Positions 12,196-26,707 of a stretch of DNA of 64,000 nucleotides are shown one piece after another. The notes under the pieces were generated by a model. The model was given only the letters and a program-made list of their open reading frames with translations, did no database searches and was not told the DNA's origin. How positions within the stretch are numbered: position 1 is the stretch's first letter; each line of letters opens with the position of its first letter. The position numbers and the translations under genes were made by a program. Source of the DNA: Saccoglossus kowalevskii (lineage: Eukaryota; Hemichordata; Enteropneusta; Harrimaniidae); contig NW_003121913.1 of the NCBI RefSeq assembly GCF_000003605.2, positions 112,807 to 176,806 of the forward strand, read 5' to 3'.

Positions 12196-14169
12196 CATCG
12201 CACAGGAGAAGAAACAATCCTGAATTACTTTACTTTTTTAATTTTAGTTTCTGGATATAGGTTGTATTATTAGAAACTTCGAGGGGCCCATTTAGGGTAT
12301 TTGCAAATTCACACAGGTGAATGGCAATCATTAAAAAATAAATACTCGTTATGAAGAAAATTGCTTCATTTACTAGCATGCGGGAAATTGGCGCCAATCT
12401 GGTCAAAGCACTAATCTGAGCAATGATATCACAGCGTCATTCCTGTTGAATTATGTAACTGCATGGCATACACACACAAGGGAAACTAGCAACATCACCT
12501 TACACAGTTTTACTGAAAACACTAAAAAATGGATAAATTTGCGGCTATGTTTATGAGTACAAAATATAGCGTATCTCTAAAGTAATTATTCTTGTGTGTC
12601 TAATGTTGTGATAACTAAGCTGTATGTCGCCAATGTACATTGTTGTTATTATCGCCGCTTCGCATATATATATATATATAAATGTATCATAAACACATCA
12701 TGAAAAAGTGTCAGTCCGGTGTTTTAGGATGAATTGTCGCAAACTTTATTTCCCCATAAATGCTTATTTAATTACTTTTTTTTTAATTAAAACTGTGAGA
12801 CTTTTAATTTTTACGATTTAACATGTCAATTTCATTTGTAGTTTTCATTACCTATGTTCAGTATTTTCATTCTTTAGACCACCCCCCCCCCGCCAATACA
12901 ACTTACCAGCAAATTGAAATCAGCACAGGTTTGCCCAATCATAATTCGTGATTATATGTCATGATTTCATTTAAGAAGTTCACATTTATTATCAGCCCAC
13001 ACCATTAGCTCCTCCCGCCCAGGTTGAACCATGATCATAGCAGGCCACGCTGTTACGTGTCATTACAACTAAACTAGAGATGCATAATTAAGAATATACT
13101 AGTATTTGCATGCGTGTTGTTATGGTTACTTGCTTGCCAGCTGCACTTCTAAATCGAACGAGTTGGAAAACAAACACGTGTACAGTTATCCACTGGTCAT
13201 ATGAATAGTCTTAGTTCACAACGTATCAATTGATTTGCTAAGTGAATAAAGTGTGTTTGTGCAGTGATGTTGTTCAATCCAACGTAATGTTTACCTACTT
13301 AATAGAGTATGATGTGACCACCCTCCGTACTATGCGTATCGAAATACTAAAAGCTATGCCATGACGTCCAAAGACGTGACGACATGTATTATTTTTAAAT
13401 TTAGTAAATAGCACGATGTACGATACCATGACGACTAATTTATAATAACGGTTGCATTTTTCATTTAAATAAATAAATAATATTCATATGGGGTAACCAG
13501 CATATTTTCCAGAAAATTATTGTTATATTTTAGTGAATTGCGTTCATTATGTCAGTGTTAGAACGCCTTTGGTGGAGAGGCTATATCGACTGATGACATA
13601 TACTAGTACATGTATATGAGAAATAATGGTATGAGTTGTTAACTAGAAGTTGACACTTGTAAGATTGAGCATTTGTGGCACAATTTAAATTTATGATAAT
13701 TGTCAAACAACTAAAATATTTTTACAAAGAGTTTGCGTTTTGGCATTCGTTTACTGTAACCATGACCCCGAACTTTATATGTGCGGCTTTGTCCGGTCAC
13801 GTACCAAGTGAAAAGAAAATCGATAATCCCTCCCATCGTATTGATCTGTAGATAATTCGCTCATTTACATTTCTGTAAATAGCATACCTACCGGAATTGA
13901 ATAGTTTCTCAGTTCCTGACTAGATTGTCAAATGACATCTTCTTTTCTTTTATTGCGTGTAAGGTAAAACAACGAACACGTGGATACTGTGTGTGTATTT
14001 TGTTCTTCTTTTCCTACAATTCAAACTTATGTACGTCACGACATTTCGAATAACTGCAGTCTCAGTCTGTTGTTGCAATTTTACGTGTATTGAATTTTGC
14101 GCTCTTCGCTCGACAATTCCGGAAAGTTACGAAGCTATCCCGACACTGCGACGGTGAACAGCCCCGGCC

Positions 14170-17100
14170 ATGCCTCGAGTACGATTTATCGCAATACCGT
14201 TTGTTTTTGCCATGTTATATAAAGGTAGGCCACTTTATCTTCTAATCATGGATTATATTTTTCCCCATTTTCAAGTTCGATGATTTAATGGAATGTATTG
14301 TTCTTGACTTTGACAGTATATACAGCGGAAACTATATGGTGTTACAGTTGTCCCGACGGAGAAAAAAACAACGGAAAATGTAATAATGTTGGTGACGTTT
14401 TATGCGGGAAAGATCAGGTGAGCCAGATCTATTTTTATGAAGGATTATGAGATGCGTTTTTTACAATTTGTTTCAAATTAACATATTGGCACAATTTGCT
14501 AATTATCATGATTTGTTTATTTTGAAATTGCCAGTATTAGGTTTTTAATATAACATCATATATATTATTAGACTACTCATAATTATTTGGATTTCATTTT
14601 TATTATTCGTTATTTACTACATTATTTGAAAATTATTTGCCCATTATGTCACCATTATTTATCATTATTTGACCTCATTGTTATTATTTCTTTATTATTG
14701 TGATATTATTGACATTATTTATCATTATTTCATTATTATTTGCCTATTTGGCTATTATTGTCACAATATTTTATCATTACTATTTTACCATTATTTGATC
14801 ATTTCACTATATGAGCTCAGTTATTATGGTATCCACTACCATCAAAATATTAAGGGAAACTGTCAAGGAGAGATTCATGTACCTAGAAACTTGAGTACTA
14901 CTGAAACAATAGCATTTTTTTTTTTTTTTGAGACGGTCACCCGTGACACAGTCCCGATGTTGAGGGACTGTGCCCGTGACTAAGCAAAATTGTCTAAAAT
15001 GATTGTGTTCTGTGTTAAGAAAAGTCGTGCACTGTTCAACCGCATATCCATAATGAGAAGGAGTGAAACAAAAATGACTAAGTATCCTCAACTAACCCTC
15101 CTACACTTGGCATCTCTTATCTTGATAATACTTATTTATTTGTTAGAAAACTCCATTATAATTATAGATCTTTGTGCGTGTTATTTTATGAAATGTGCAT
15201 ATTGTTCGATGTACATAAATAATGTAAAAAAAAAACTGAAACAGGTAATTTTGGTGTAAAGGTGTTTCAGCAGTGTTTTCTCACCATGAAGATCAGTGCA
15301 ATTTACTACCACCAACTCACAACAACTCCATTTTTAAAGGTGATATTTTACGGTTGAGTCAGGTATCTTGTTTTATACAGGTATGCTCTAATAACATCAC
15401 CGACGACGCCGATGGACACAGGGTGGTAAAATATTGCGAAGACATTTATAAATGTTTCGACGCGCAGCAAACCGTGAATCCGACACAGTGCCGTTCGTCT
15501 TCAGTCGAATCACGATGTGTATATTGTTGTAACAGCGATAGATGCAATACACTGGAAAAACCATCAGGTATAAAATGAACCAGTCAATTATGTATGCAAA
15601 ATTTATATAATATAACCCTATGTAAACTGGGAGCGCGTTAGAGGCAATCTGTATCGCATTAAAGTTATATTATTGGATTTATTTTGTTTTGTTAGCTGTT
15701 GACGTGTGAAGTAGTCAGCAACGGGTACGGTATTCTAAAGTACATATCCGGTTCGCTGAAAGCCTAGTATAACCGAGAATTCGCGGCTTGTAGATTATGT
15801 TTCGATTAAGTCCACAAAATCGCACGAGGGTTGTTCGACCAATGATTCGAATACGGCCGTCTTTAATAAATCAAAATTCGATATAAGGATTTCCTCAATA
15901 TAATTGTTTTCGGTGAACATCCGTTATGTAGTACACTTCTTTTAAATGTATATAACAACTACTAAGTACATGTATTATTAACATTTGGTTAACAGTGCAT
16001 CGAAAGCGAACTTCGAGCATGACATATGCTAACGTAAATATATTAGCATAAATTTAAGACAAACTACTGACATGCCTTTAAAAATGTAGTTTCAGGTACA
16101 TTATTTCATTGTACAGTATTTTCGTATACTTTCTTGTTCGAACCGTATATAAAGCATGTTTATTTCCTCACAAGTAGACCCAAATTTCCCGGCAAACTTT
16201 TTACGGCCTTTTTTATTAAAATTGCACCATATCTAATTATAAATACATGATTACAGCCTTAAATTGTTTGCAAAAACTCGAAGCATTTTCCATTATATTC
16301 CCGTTATTTTTAGTTAACACACAAACCTATTTATTCAGAATAAGACAAGGAAATGGCAAATACTAAAAAAACACGGTATGAGTTTCTTTTGGTGTTGCTC
16401 TTGAAATAAATGAATAAACGGTAACTTTTCAAATAAGTTTTCAGAAAAGTATGTCAATTAATTAATGCAAAAACATTCATTTTCGTTCGACCAGTTTTCG
16501 AGAAAATATCAAGAGATTACATACCAATGGCGCACTACAGATCGCTCGAACTGCGCCAATTTTAAATCGCGCCCTCTATCGGTATATAACGCGTAACGCA
16601 CCGGAAAATTGTTTTCAGCCTTGCTGGAAGGTTTTCTTCATTTATCAGTTATTTTTGCTTTTATTCACACCTAACTTCAATAGTTTACCCACATTTTGTG
16701 TCTAACAAACGCCAAGGAGATTGACTACATAACAAGACGCGCGGAGTGACGTAAGCAAGGTACGGATGAGTTGTTGTACGCAGGAAACGTTGACTCTATA
16801 GACGCTGTTACTTATACAGTCGTGCCAACTACCACGATGACGTCATGTGTTATCACGCATTTCGTAACTACCGCTGTTGTACATCCACCATAACGTGCTT
16901 TTAAAACACCAGTTTTATTTTTTTTATTTATTTTTTCCACCCTTTATTACGTTTCTGAGACTATTCCTATAATCATGTGTGATTAAGTTTTTAATATCCG
17001 TTCAACCTCATTGCTTTTTGCGACGCCATTTGTAATACCCTTTCCGCTTTAATTCTCAGATCTAATTGGAGACCCACGGCAACAGCAAAATTCAGGTAAT

Positions 17101-19582
17101 TTATGATCTCGTGTTTATTCAGTCATTTATACCGGGGGCTTGTTACAAGTGATGGATGTATGCCTCCAGTGTACCTTGTTCTGGATAATGAAAACACGTC
17201 TATTAAAAAAAAAGTTTCGCGTTTCCATTCCACTGACTGTCTTGCACACAATGACGCGTGTAACTCTTGCTTAGTCGGAAGCGCCTTTCATATTGTGAAA
17301 CCTACACTGTAACCACCAGTTATCATTTCCGGCCAACGTATAATTTAATTTATCATTATATAAGGCCTGTTGTAAAAGCATGTTATTACTCAATGTAATT
17401 TGCTACATGTGTGATCTATTAAATACGTTGACGCAGATGCAGTCTCGTTTTGTTTTGACCAGTTTTAGAAATTCTATGCTAAGTTAATATATGCTGTAAT
17501 TTTAATGGATAATAACGAAAAATCCGTACTAGTATATCGCGTGTCTGGGGCATAAACTGCACAATTCCCATTTTGTTTTAGGAACGGCCAGATTTTCAAG
17601 TCGTGCATCACGCTTGATAACAACTTGATAACAAGCGTGAGGTTTTTTGTGTAGCTGTATTTTCTTGCCAAATCAATCAACTCAGATTTGACAGGACACT
17701 GACAATGCATTAACTACGATCATGAATGCAATACTGCTGGGATACATTACTATCAGTTTAATGCACGGACCATGACATGGCTCTCAAAGCTACATGGAAA
17801 TATGCGAGAATAATGTATTGGATTTATCACGTGAATTCGATCTATCGGGAATGAACGGACGTGGAGATCAGCGAAACACGACGCTGCGTTTTCGCCCTCT
17901 ACGTTATGAATCGGATAATTCATAACTGATTCGGGAGCCATAAAGTAACAATACTCTTAAATTAACTCGCGTAAATTGACCGATATTTAATTTGATAGCT
18001 CCATTTAATATGAATGTAGCTACGCCACCATTAAAGTAGTCGATCTGCACCCATGTGTCCACTACCATCGTCAATGGTGTTGACGTTTCAATAAAACACA
18101 TATATCTGGCGGTAATAGCGTCATTCCGATTCAAAATGTTGTTTAATTGTCCTGTTCCAATAAATTCCCATTAAACACCAATTAATAATGGAAACACAAT
18201 ATTTATTCAATGTTTAGAATTGAAGAAAAAAAAACACCACGAGCGTTCGTTTCCATGGGCACGATATTCAATTACTCATCGATTGCAATTTAAAAGAGTT
18301 AGAAGACCAATTTAGAAATGACCTCTGAAGTATCGTTTAAGAAGGTAGAATCCATATCCATTAATACAAAAACGATTTTCCTAAATGATATATGGCAACA
18401 ATAAGCCCGTCGCTAATAATTATACGTGATCGTGTGTTCGTGGTCAAGTTCAAGTTTTGAGATTATATTTTAATGGAAACCAACGCCACGTGTTAATTGT
18501 TGTTGTTTTTAACATTTCGTAGTTTGTATTCACATACATGTCAGTTTTAACATTAGCCATTTATTTTCGGTTTATACTATTTAGTGTTATAACACCAGTT
18601 CCCATGGTCACTGGACTATCAAGATAAACATACTAACGTTCGTATGGTTCGCTAGGCTTCAGTCTAGTCCAGAAACAATCATAATTTGTTTTCCACAACT
18701 CAAAATATGACACAACCTCCCACGTGATATTTATGCCATTTGAGGTGGTCTGACAAAGCGGGCGTGGTCAGCTCGTCGCTTGCATGTACAATTTTCGCCA
18801 TGAAACTCGATCCACGTCTCGTCTCCCCAAATGTGATGATACATCAGCAAGTTATTGGTTATTACTACAGACAACAAAACATTTCCTTAGCAGTGTCAAA
18901 TCCACCATGTATATCGATCCTTCACACGCGGATTCATTCAAATATAATTTCCGCTTCCGATGTATGTTGTTTTCATCAACAACGATGTGATTTGCATAAC
19001 TTTGTATATTTCTGTAACGTAACTGCTATAAATCATGTCCCCTTTATACAATGTGTTTTTGACCGCGCAGTCTTGAGTGTTTAATATCCGTTAAGCAGCG
19101 CCAGTGTGATTTTGCCAAAACGTTGATACAGGCATCCTATTTCCGTCGTCTTTGTTCATTCTTGTACATAAATACATATGGGATATCGTAGAAATCGTGT
19201 TCATATTAGTTGTCTGGATTCTTAAAATGAAAGAAATTCACAGGCCTTTCATTTATTAGACTTGTATTGAAACTTCGTTAACAAGAATTATGTCCGGTCT
19301 ATTTTTATTTCAGAGAACGGACGTGTATACATGAGATCAGCAGACTACTATCTACTAGCGGAAGGCATGAGCGCCATCGACGGTTTACAGTCGATTCAAG
19401 GCGTACAAGGTGAAATATCCTGTGCCCACCAATGCTTGTCTGGTGCCAACTGCTCCAGTTTCGCGTACAGTAGACCTACGAACACGTGTGATACATTTCC
19501 ATTAGCGTACGAAATTAGCAGTTTAGTTGCCGCTCCTATGTTTTCCTACTACGTCAGAGACGAAACAAACAACGGAAATTAA
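14170..19582 (+). CDS. Secreted Ly6/uPAR three-finger plus PAN/apple-like protein (5 exons)
   Basis: Exons 14170-14224, 14317-14417, 15381-15567, 17060-17095 and 19314-19582 join in phases 1, 0, 1, 1 and sum to 648 nt, 215 residues plus TAA. Residues 1-22 are a signal peptide (FIAIPFVFAMLYKVYTA). Residues 26-108 form an LU domain: WCYSC at the start, twelve cysteines in all, and the hallmark CC-x4-CN at 101-108. The 36-nt exon 4 is a Pro/Gln linker of 12 residues. Residues 127-215 resemble a PAN/apple domain: ISCAHQC, NCSSFAY and NTCDTF. No GPI signal or TM segment follows, so the product is probably secreted. AATAAA occurs at 19991-19996. The function is not recognisable; LU proteins often modulate receptors and PAN domains bind proteins or sugars. 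Confidence 0.87.
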
Positions 19583-20902
19583 CTTTTATTAAAAAGTGTC
19601 AAAAATAAGCGAATGTGTATATTGAGCTCAATATTAATCGGATAATAATATGTTGATGATGAACCTGCAGTTGACTGTTATAGAACATTAACAAACACTC
19701 ATAAATACATGCGTCCTTTCAAATACCGGGCGAGGCCACGTCTGCAACAGTATTACAGTAGCAAAGTAGCGTTGATACCTGGATAGAACCAGTTTTGCTA
19801 CCAGGTCGCAGATCCAGGACTGTTTCAATTTGCAAACGTATTTAGAGAGGTAGATATGTCTTGAATTTGGTACCGCCTACAACAAGCGTCTAGGCAAACG
19901 CGTGAATATGTTTAACAATATAAGCTCGGGAAAATGCGTGTGACTATGTTTGTGTGTGACAATATCATATTGTAGTGCAGCAAAGTAGTAAATAAAATGG
20001 AGAATGGAAGGTCTTGTTTGTTTGGTTTCAGTTGTCTGAGGTTTGGTGTGTCAGATCATAAAAGTTTGACAACGATACATTTCAGAAGAGTGATGGTGGC
20101 GATATGGTATCGGTATATCAGTCTTATCTGATGATATCAGTCACGATGTCTGAATTTCTAGTACACCATTAGAACACGACGAACATAATCGTCTTATCAT
20201 TTATTGCATTAGTTTCCATGGTAACAAATAAAATTTGCAAATCGTTATAATGCATTTATATGCCACGATGTCCAAAGCCTCCTGTGTGAGTTGGTTTCTT
20301 GGAACCTAAACGAACATTACTCGGGGGAAGAGAGAGGGAAGAATCAGAAAGTGAGGGGATGATTTAACGAGCCTCCAAAGGGGAAGTTCACGCAATGTCA
20401 TTACGTAATACACTGAAGTATGTGAAGCGCAGTGTTTTACGTCTTATATATATTAATATGACAGTGAAACCATCTTGTAAAGCAAGCATTGTACCCTGGA
20501 ATTAATTTCACAGATGCATATCTGTCTTACAATCGCAAAGTGAAGTGAAAATGTTATTTTGGATTACCAATTATTCATTTGTACTGCAAAATACTTTATT
20601 TTAAGTTGGAATATTTTTTTCTTTGAAAAGACATTTTGAATGTTTTGTAGGGAATTTTTGATATTTGATGATTTGAATGGAAAAAATAGGAAAAAGGTAT
20701 ATTCAATGGATTTTACTTCCACTGAACCATCCCTCAAGCGAAAAGAAATTCCAACTATAAAGTAAAAAACAGTATATTGCGGAAAAAACGGCAAGTTTTA
20801 TTGTCCATTAGTTGCTGCTAGTTACTGTGTATATGAGATTAATGGACACTAAACCCTATCCGTGCCGGCACCTCTATGGTACCGGGAACAATGTTTCCAG
20901 AA

Positions 20903-20921
20903 GTGGCGCCCTCTAGTGTCC
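20903..20921. promoter_or_regulatory. CTCF-like motif between genes
   Basis: The minus-strand reading GACACTAGAGGGCGCCACT agrees closely with the animal CTCF core (CCASYAGRKGGCRS). It lies between the Ly6/PAN gene and the convergent GPCR gene. Similar AGAGGGCGC words are common in invertebrate repeats. Confidence 0.3.
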
Positions 20922-23900
20922 AGACTTGTCGAGCACTCTGGGAGATTCTCTTCAAATAACCATTTACCCTTTTCCCCCCTGTTTGATTAATCCTCTATTG
21001 GAACAGAAGACTGTTTCCATGAACAGTAATCTTGCAGATGGAGTAGCACTAGGAATACAATATATGAATAATCATTAGTGATTATAACGATGCCAGGGGT
21101 AAATATGTTGAAAGATTAAACACTTTTCAGGAACAACAATCTCTGGTCATGTGACATAAGAAAGATGTGCAAGAAAACGTGGAAATTCATATATATCAAA
21201 CACAACACAACGTAACAGTTTCTACCATGAATTGAGCAATCAAGAATTGCATGAGTTTGTAACCCTCTGACCCGTGATGATAGAATCTCATGCCGTGGCG
21301 GCCCTTCACTGAATGTCAGTGAGTTTACCAGAGCTTCAAGATCGTGTATTTCTGCTTGTGATATGACGTGTATGGGAAGTCTGAATTTGAATATACAAAC
21401 CTCCCAAGATCAATCTGGACAATGCGGCTCGGCTGGCCGGAGAAGTGTATTTACTATCTGCATGTAACTTGTAGTTTATAATATACATTTGTAATTAATT
21501 TAAAACAGTAATGTTTTTTTCATACAAAGTATAGAGATATAAAAAAAATACTAGTATGGGAAAAAAATTCAAAGCAAAAATGACGAGAACATAGTCTGAT
21601 GGTACAATGAAAATGCATATATGGGTAAAAAGAATGAATTAACAACAAAAAGAGCAAAATAAAATCAAACAATACTTCTAGCAGGTAGCTGTGCGATATT
21701 TAAATGAGCGATTGTGAGATTTTGAGATATGAAATAGATTTCTGGTGTTGTGTGAGTGGATAGCAGAGTTTGAAACGCGAAGGTCAGATAAAAAATTGAA
21801 GTATTGCTTACATATATTAACGAGTCTGTTAAATAGTTTGATTTGAGCTGATCTAGCAACGGAAACAGGTTCATGTGCATTGATGATGCACTGCGGACTG
21901 TTTTGTAATGCTGCTGTTAGAATTCACAGTGTCGCAGTAGAAGAAATCTACATGCTCTACGATGGTAAGTATGCTTGGCAAAAGATAAAGCCTTGGGCAT
22001 GTAGTGGAGGAAGTCCTGCAGCAGGTGCACAGGTTACAACAACCTCTCAAGCTGAACCGGGAACCAGTATCAATCATGGGATGTAATTGTGAGTAATTAG
22101 CGCTGAAAAAGTGAACAAAAAACCCTCAGTGGCACAGTTTTTCAAGAGTGTGTTATATCTTAATGAAAGTTTTTACAGTGTCACCCTGTCAGTACTGAAA
22201 CTGGACCAGTGACAGAAACTATATTGTTGAATATGGAACTCGGCCTGGTTGTGAGTGCAATAGAAAACCTGCTAGAATACTACTGGTATTCAACTTCTGT
22301 TCTTGTTGCTGTTGTTACCAATGATTCATCTATTTCTACATCAATACTGAACAGATGTATAACTGTGACAGGTCCGGGTAGAAAACAGCCAATATAATTT
22401 TTCAACCAGCATAAGCATACCCCGAACAAAAGTTTAGTCGGCAGCACTACAAAGAAAACAAACATGCATTTAATAGCTGAAGTATCAAACTCACTCACTC
22501 AGTGTCTAAGTAATAAAAACATGTACTCTGAGCTACAGACTACATGAATTAAAACGATGTAAAAAACAGTCTAGTTAACAAGACAATATGAGTGGCAGCA
22601 TTCTGCACCCGTCATATATATTTCTGATTCAAATGGTTTCTGTATGATACCTGAGGTCTACATCAGACATGTCATCTGAGATCATCTTTGTAATGCTATT
22701 GTTATTGAAAAGACGAACTGATCATTTAAAACGGGATCTCTCAGGGAGCTCAGTCATCCTGCCCATTTCCAGGAAATCCAAGAATCAATGTTCCCAGATG
22801 ATGGGATTTAGTGGAAACTAGACCCATGTTTATCTTTTTTAGAAAATATACGAAATTAATATAGACAATAAGCAAATCAGTGGTAGTAATTGTTTAGCAA
22901 CTAGTGCTGCGTGGTGTTACAATTACGTTTGAAATTCAATTCAGGAGTAAAACTGATAAAATATTCAGTATTTTCCAGAATGTATTTCTGAATGTTGTAT
23001 GAATAATTTATTAGTGACTCGCCGCTGATGTAATCATTAACTTAATGAGTCAAATATCGCACATTGCGGCACCTCAAAGAGAAAAACAACATTGTTCGGT
23101 ATATGTGGCATGGCAACATCATTATATTTACAGACTCTTGAAATGTATCACTTTTCTAAGATACATCTGGCAACGCACATCGATGTATTTTGATATATGG
23201 AAACAGACACGACGCGTTTTAGGTAAAAATAACTTCATACCAAACTAATATCTACATTCATAATTTACAAATAAGTCTAAAAATACAAAACACCTGGCAG
23301 CATAAAATAGAAGCTTGTTACCAAAATACATGTATAAGAATGATATTTGACCTTAAAACGTTATTCCTTACACGAACCGTATAATATCAATATCAGTCAC
23401 GATCAAATGTTTCCTGTTTGAAAAAATGTGGTATATCACAGTCACGTCACATCGAGACTTTCTCCAAACCTCTTGGCAAAATGGTAATTAAATGTTTCCA
23501 CAAGCAAACTGTTAATGCAAATCGTTCTCGACAAAAAGACAAGATGACAGCATTCACTTGATACATACATTGGCATGGCAGATGTGCTGATGTTTTCATA
23601 AAAATGTGGAATATTATTGATTAGAAAATTGTAAATCATCTTTTTTTGTCCTACAATGTGTAATTTAGTTAGAGTGTCGACTATTTGTGTCAAGTTCCAA
23701 AATAAATGTGGGTATAGAGCATATATTGGTAACATGGTTTGAAATATGCATGTAACGATGAAATAGTATCACTAAATTTGATACTGTTGGCAGAAAGCAT
23801 ATCACCAATATGTCTGAATGTGAAATCGTCAATTTGTGGTTATTATATTCTACTTTAAAAGAACGAACAAATCAACCAAAAATGAAGCACAAATTTTATT

Positions 23901-26604
23901 TAAAAATATACCTCAACAAAATTCAAGCACACTGATAATGTTATCTCCAGCATGGAAATGTTTTCGCTTTCAAAACAGATAAAATCAAAGCCTCCAATCT
24001 ATTTATTGCAAATGACTTGATGGGTTGTATTAATTTAAGAACTGACTTCATCATGTGGTATATATTGTACATCAATAGTGTAATCGATTTAAATTATTCT
24101 TTGATATATACGACTTGATAAAAGATAATACAATTTTCTTTCTTTGATGGCGGAGAACATAAATGTCAAATGTGTTCAGTAACATATTAATATCTTCACA
24201 ATGTTAATCCCTAATCATACTACAACGAATAAATTGCAGGCATAGCATGTAGCATTGGATAATTGGAACAATATATGTAAGAAATAAAAGCCATCTTAAG
24301 TTGACCTTTGAATGAAGGTCATTTCGCAATGAGCTACAGTCTCAACCTATGGTGGCCAACACCACACATGTGGAAATATCATCTTTCTGTATATTCTTTT
24401 AAAATGAGCTTGTCTGTGAAGTCAAAGATGGTCTCATATTTTAGTATAAATGCTATCATTTTACTTCCAATAAACATATTTATTTTAATTGCAGCTTGGA
24501 ACTTTTTCCCCAAATCTAAACTTATAAATTGTGTATTGTTACACAGATGGCAATTATGAAATCATTTCAACCGTGAGGGTAAAATACATTACACTCAAAT
24601 CTTCTAGACGTTGGTGCACTACCGAAGAAACCAAGGAAAAAACTATCAATGATTGCATGTGATTGACAGGGATAACAAAGTTGAAGTCGTTCGATATCTG
24701 TTATTGGTACTTTTGCGTTCAATCGAAATTCAATTGTTTACATCATGTCTTTAATGTCAGTTAACTCGGATAATAATCATGCTTTCGCTTGTGTGCAGTG
24801 TTTTTGACAGTAACCTACAGTGGTATTATAATATCCCATATTTTAAATAGAGTTTGTGTCAATATGTGAACATTTTGAGAATTTGCTTTTACGGCCAGGT
24901 AAATATTGAGTTGACAATAACACCGAAGAAATACGGTGTATTTGTTTATGTCAAAAACATAATGTTGTAGGATAATGTCGCTAGCAACAAGCAACAATGG
25001 TGCATTATCGATTATGAAGGACAGATGGCTAAACGATATGCGCAAATACTGGAGAATGTCTCTTGTTCTGAATTTTACGATTAGAATGTAAAATTGAAAT
25101 TATCAGTGAGTATAGATATCAGTTGTATTGTGAAACTTTTTTTGTTTGCTTTTGTCACACAATTTAGGATAGTAAATTTGATATTGTTGTATGTTGTATT
25201 CCTATAGATAGGAAGGGATGTATGAAGGATAGAATAATGAGTCTTACTTAAAAAGTTGTATATTTGTGGGAAAGTTTCCGTGAACTCATTACATACCTTG
25301 TTCTTCTGTTTTGTCATTTTCGATGTTGATACCGTTCTAAAACGTTGTTGTTTTTGAATTTTCTACATTCACTATAGCAATATTACATGTGTAGAAACGT
25401 TAAAAGGTGAAAATAAAGAAGAAAAAAACTAGGGAGTTAGATACAAATCGTAGAATTGAATTTTTAGGCTTTTAGGGGGCTTTTTTTTAACTCTAGATGA
25501 TACTACATATCATATGAATATGTCAAGTGTCAATTATTAAGGCGAGAAGAATCAGTTCTACCACAGAAAATACCACATATGTTATAAAAAATATAATATA
25601 TTGAAAACCGTGTTTTTCTCTATGTGTAAATCAGTGTGATATGTCGAGTACATCTTCAATAGCTTCAGAAGGATTATACTAAGATACCACACTGCTAGCT
25701 TAATATCAATTTGATGTGCAATATAATGGCTGTGAATAAAAGCCACTCAATACGTGTCAGTGCGTGCGTGTGTTGTTCGTATTGACGTGCATTGAGTGAA
25801 GAACCTTCCATTACAGTGCACGTACACGTACTTTTCATTGCGTGACTTTAGTACAAGTTTTCCAACCGACTGTCACGTACTGAGTTTGGGCTGACAGTGA
25901 GGGATGACTATTTCAGGGATCAAACGAGCAGCAGATTGATCCGCTCTAATGTGCTAGCATTAAATTCATTTGCTCTGTAAGTACTGGAAGAGTGATCTGG
26001 CCTGTGGGACCACTTAAACCCCGATTTAATTCCACGAAAGATAAAAAGCAATAGATTTCAGCAGTTTAAGAAAGTACATTTGAAACACGCGGAGAGAGAA
26101 AGAGAGAGAGTGAGATCTCAGACACAGTTTTCACCTTCGTGCATGTGTACGTAGACAAAGTTGTTCTAGCTAAATAGAGTTTAAGGCTGTGAACATAGAA
26201 ACTACTGTATTTGATTTTTTGTGAAAGTCATCGGCTGATGGACTTTTTAATTTGGACACCGATCAAAACCTCACGAAGGCCCATATCTTGTGAGTTGAAG
26301 ATTCAATATACTTATAGATATAATATAGACAATTTAGGTCTGAAGTGTACTCGGTAAATTGGAACAACCCTATGAACGCCATCTTCATCATATGAATGCA
26401 TTTATTCAGGGATATGCTCAAGAGTTTAACAACCAAAGGAAGACCTGGGTTCGTGGCTCATTTATGGACTATGCAGAGTTCGCTACATTATCTATTAGCT
26501 ATACCATGTTATTGAATATGTGGTGAAATTATAGTAAAAAATGTGAAGAAAAAAATAAATAAATATGATCAACAAGTTTGAGTGTGCATTTTTGTGTTTA
26601 TACT

Positions 26605-26707
26605 TTAAGCACGGTGGTCGTATTCGAATTTCATGTAAATAAACAATGTATTTTACAAGTGTTGTATACGTTGCTATGAGTCCCATATCGAACAGGACGC
26701 CCTTTAA
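26605..26707. mobile_element. TTAA-flanked MITE, copy A
   Basis: Bounded on both sides by TTAA, with imperfect terminal inverted repeats. In reverse complement it shares a central block with copy B at 46554-46686, including GATATGGGACTCATAGC and a run of about 30 bp around AAATACATTGTTTATTTAC. TTAA target duplications are typical of piggyBac elements, so this is a non-autonomous piggyBac-like candidate. No transposase remains. Confidence 0.65.

Larger units (their letters stand above)
8347..14169. other. Non-coding stretch upstream of the Ly6/PAN gene
   Basis: CpG-containing to about 9.1 kb, probably promoter sequence for the candidate exon at 8266-8346. An 88-codon minus ORF from an ATG at 9081 has no recognisable family or splice support. 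The rest is AT-rich, with the local duplication, the 13-bp repeat, a short TA run near 12664 and a poly-C run near 12882. Confidence 0.5.

Noticed and set aside
17904-18134. 76-codon minus ORF in the same intron
   Set aside because: Composition is plausible but there is no splice support, start context or family match.
18740-19084. 114-codon plus ORF inside the Ly6/PAN gene
   Set aside because: It lies in the last intron, has no matching splice sites and no recognisable domain.
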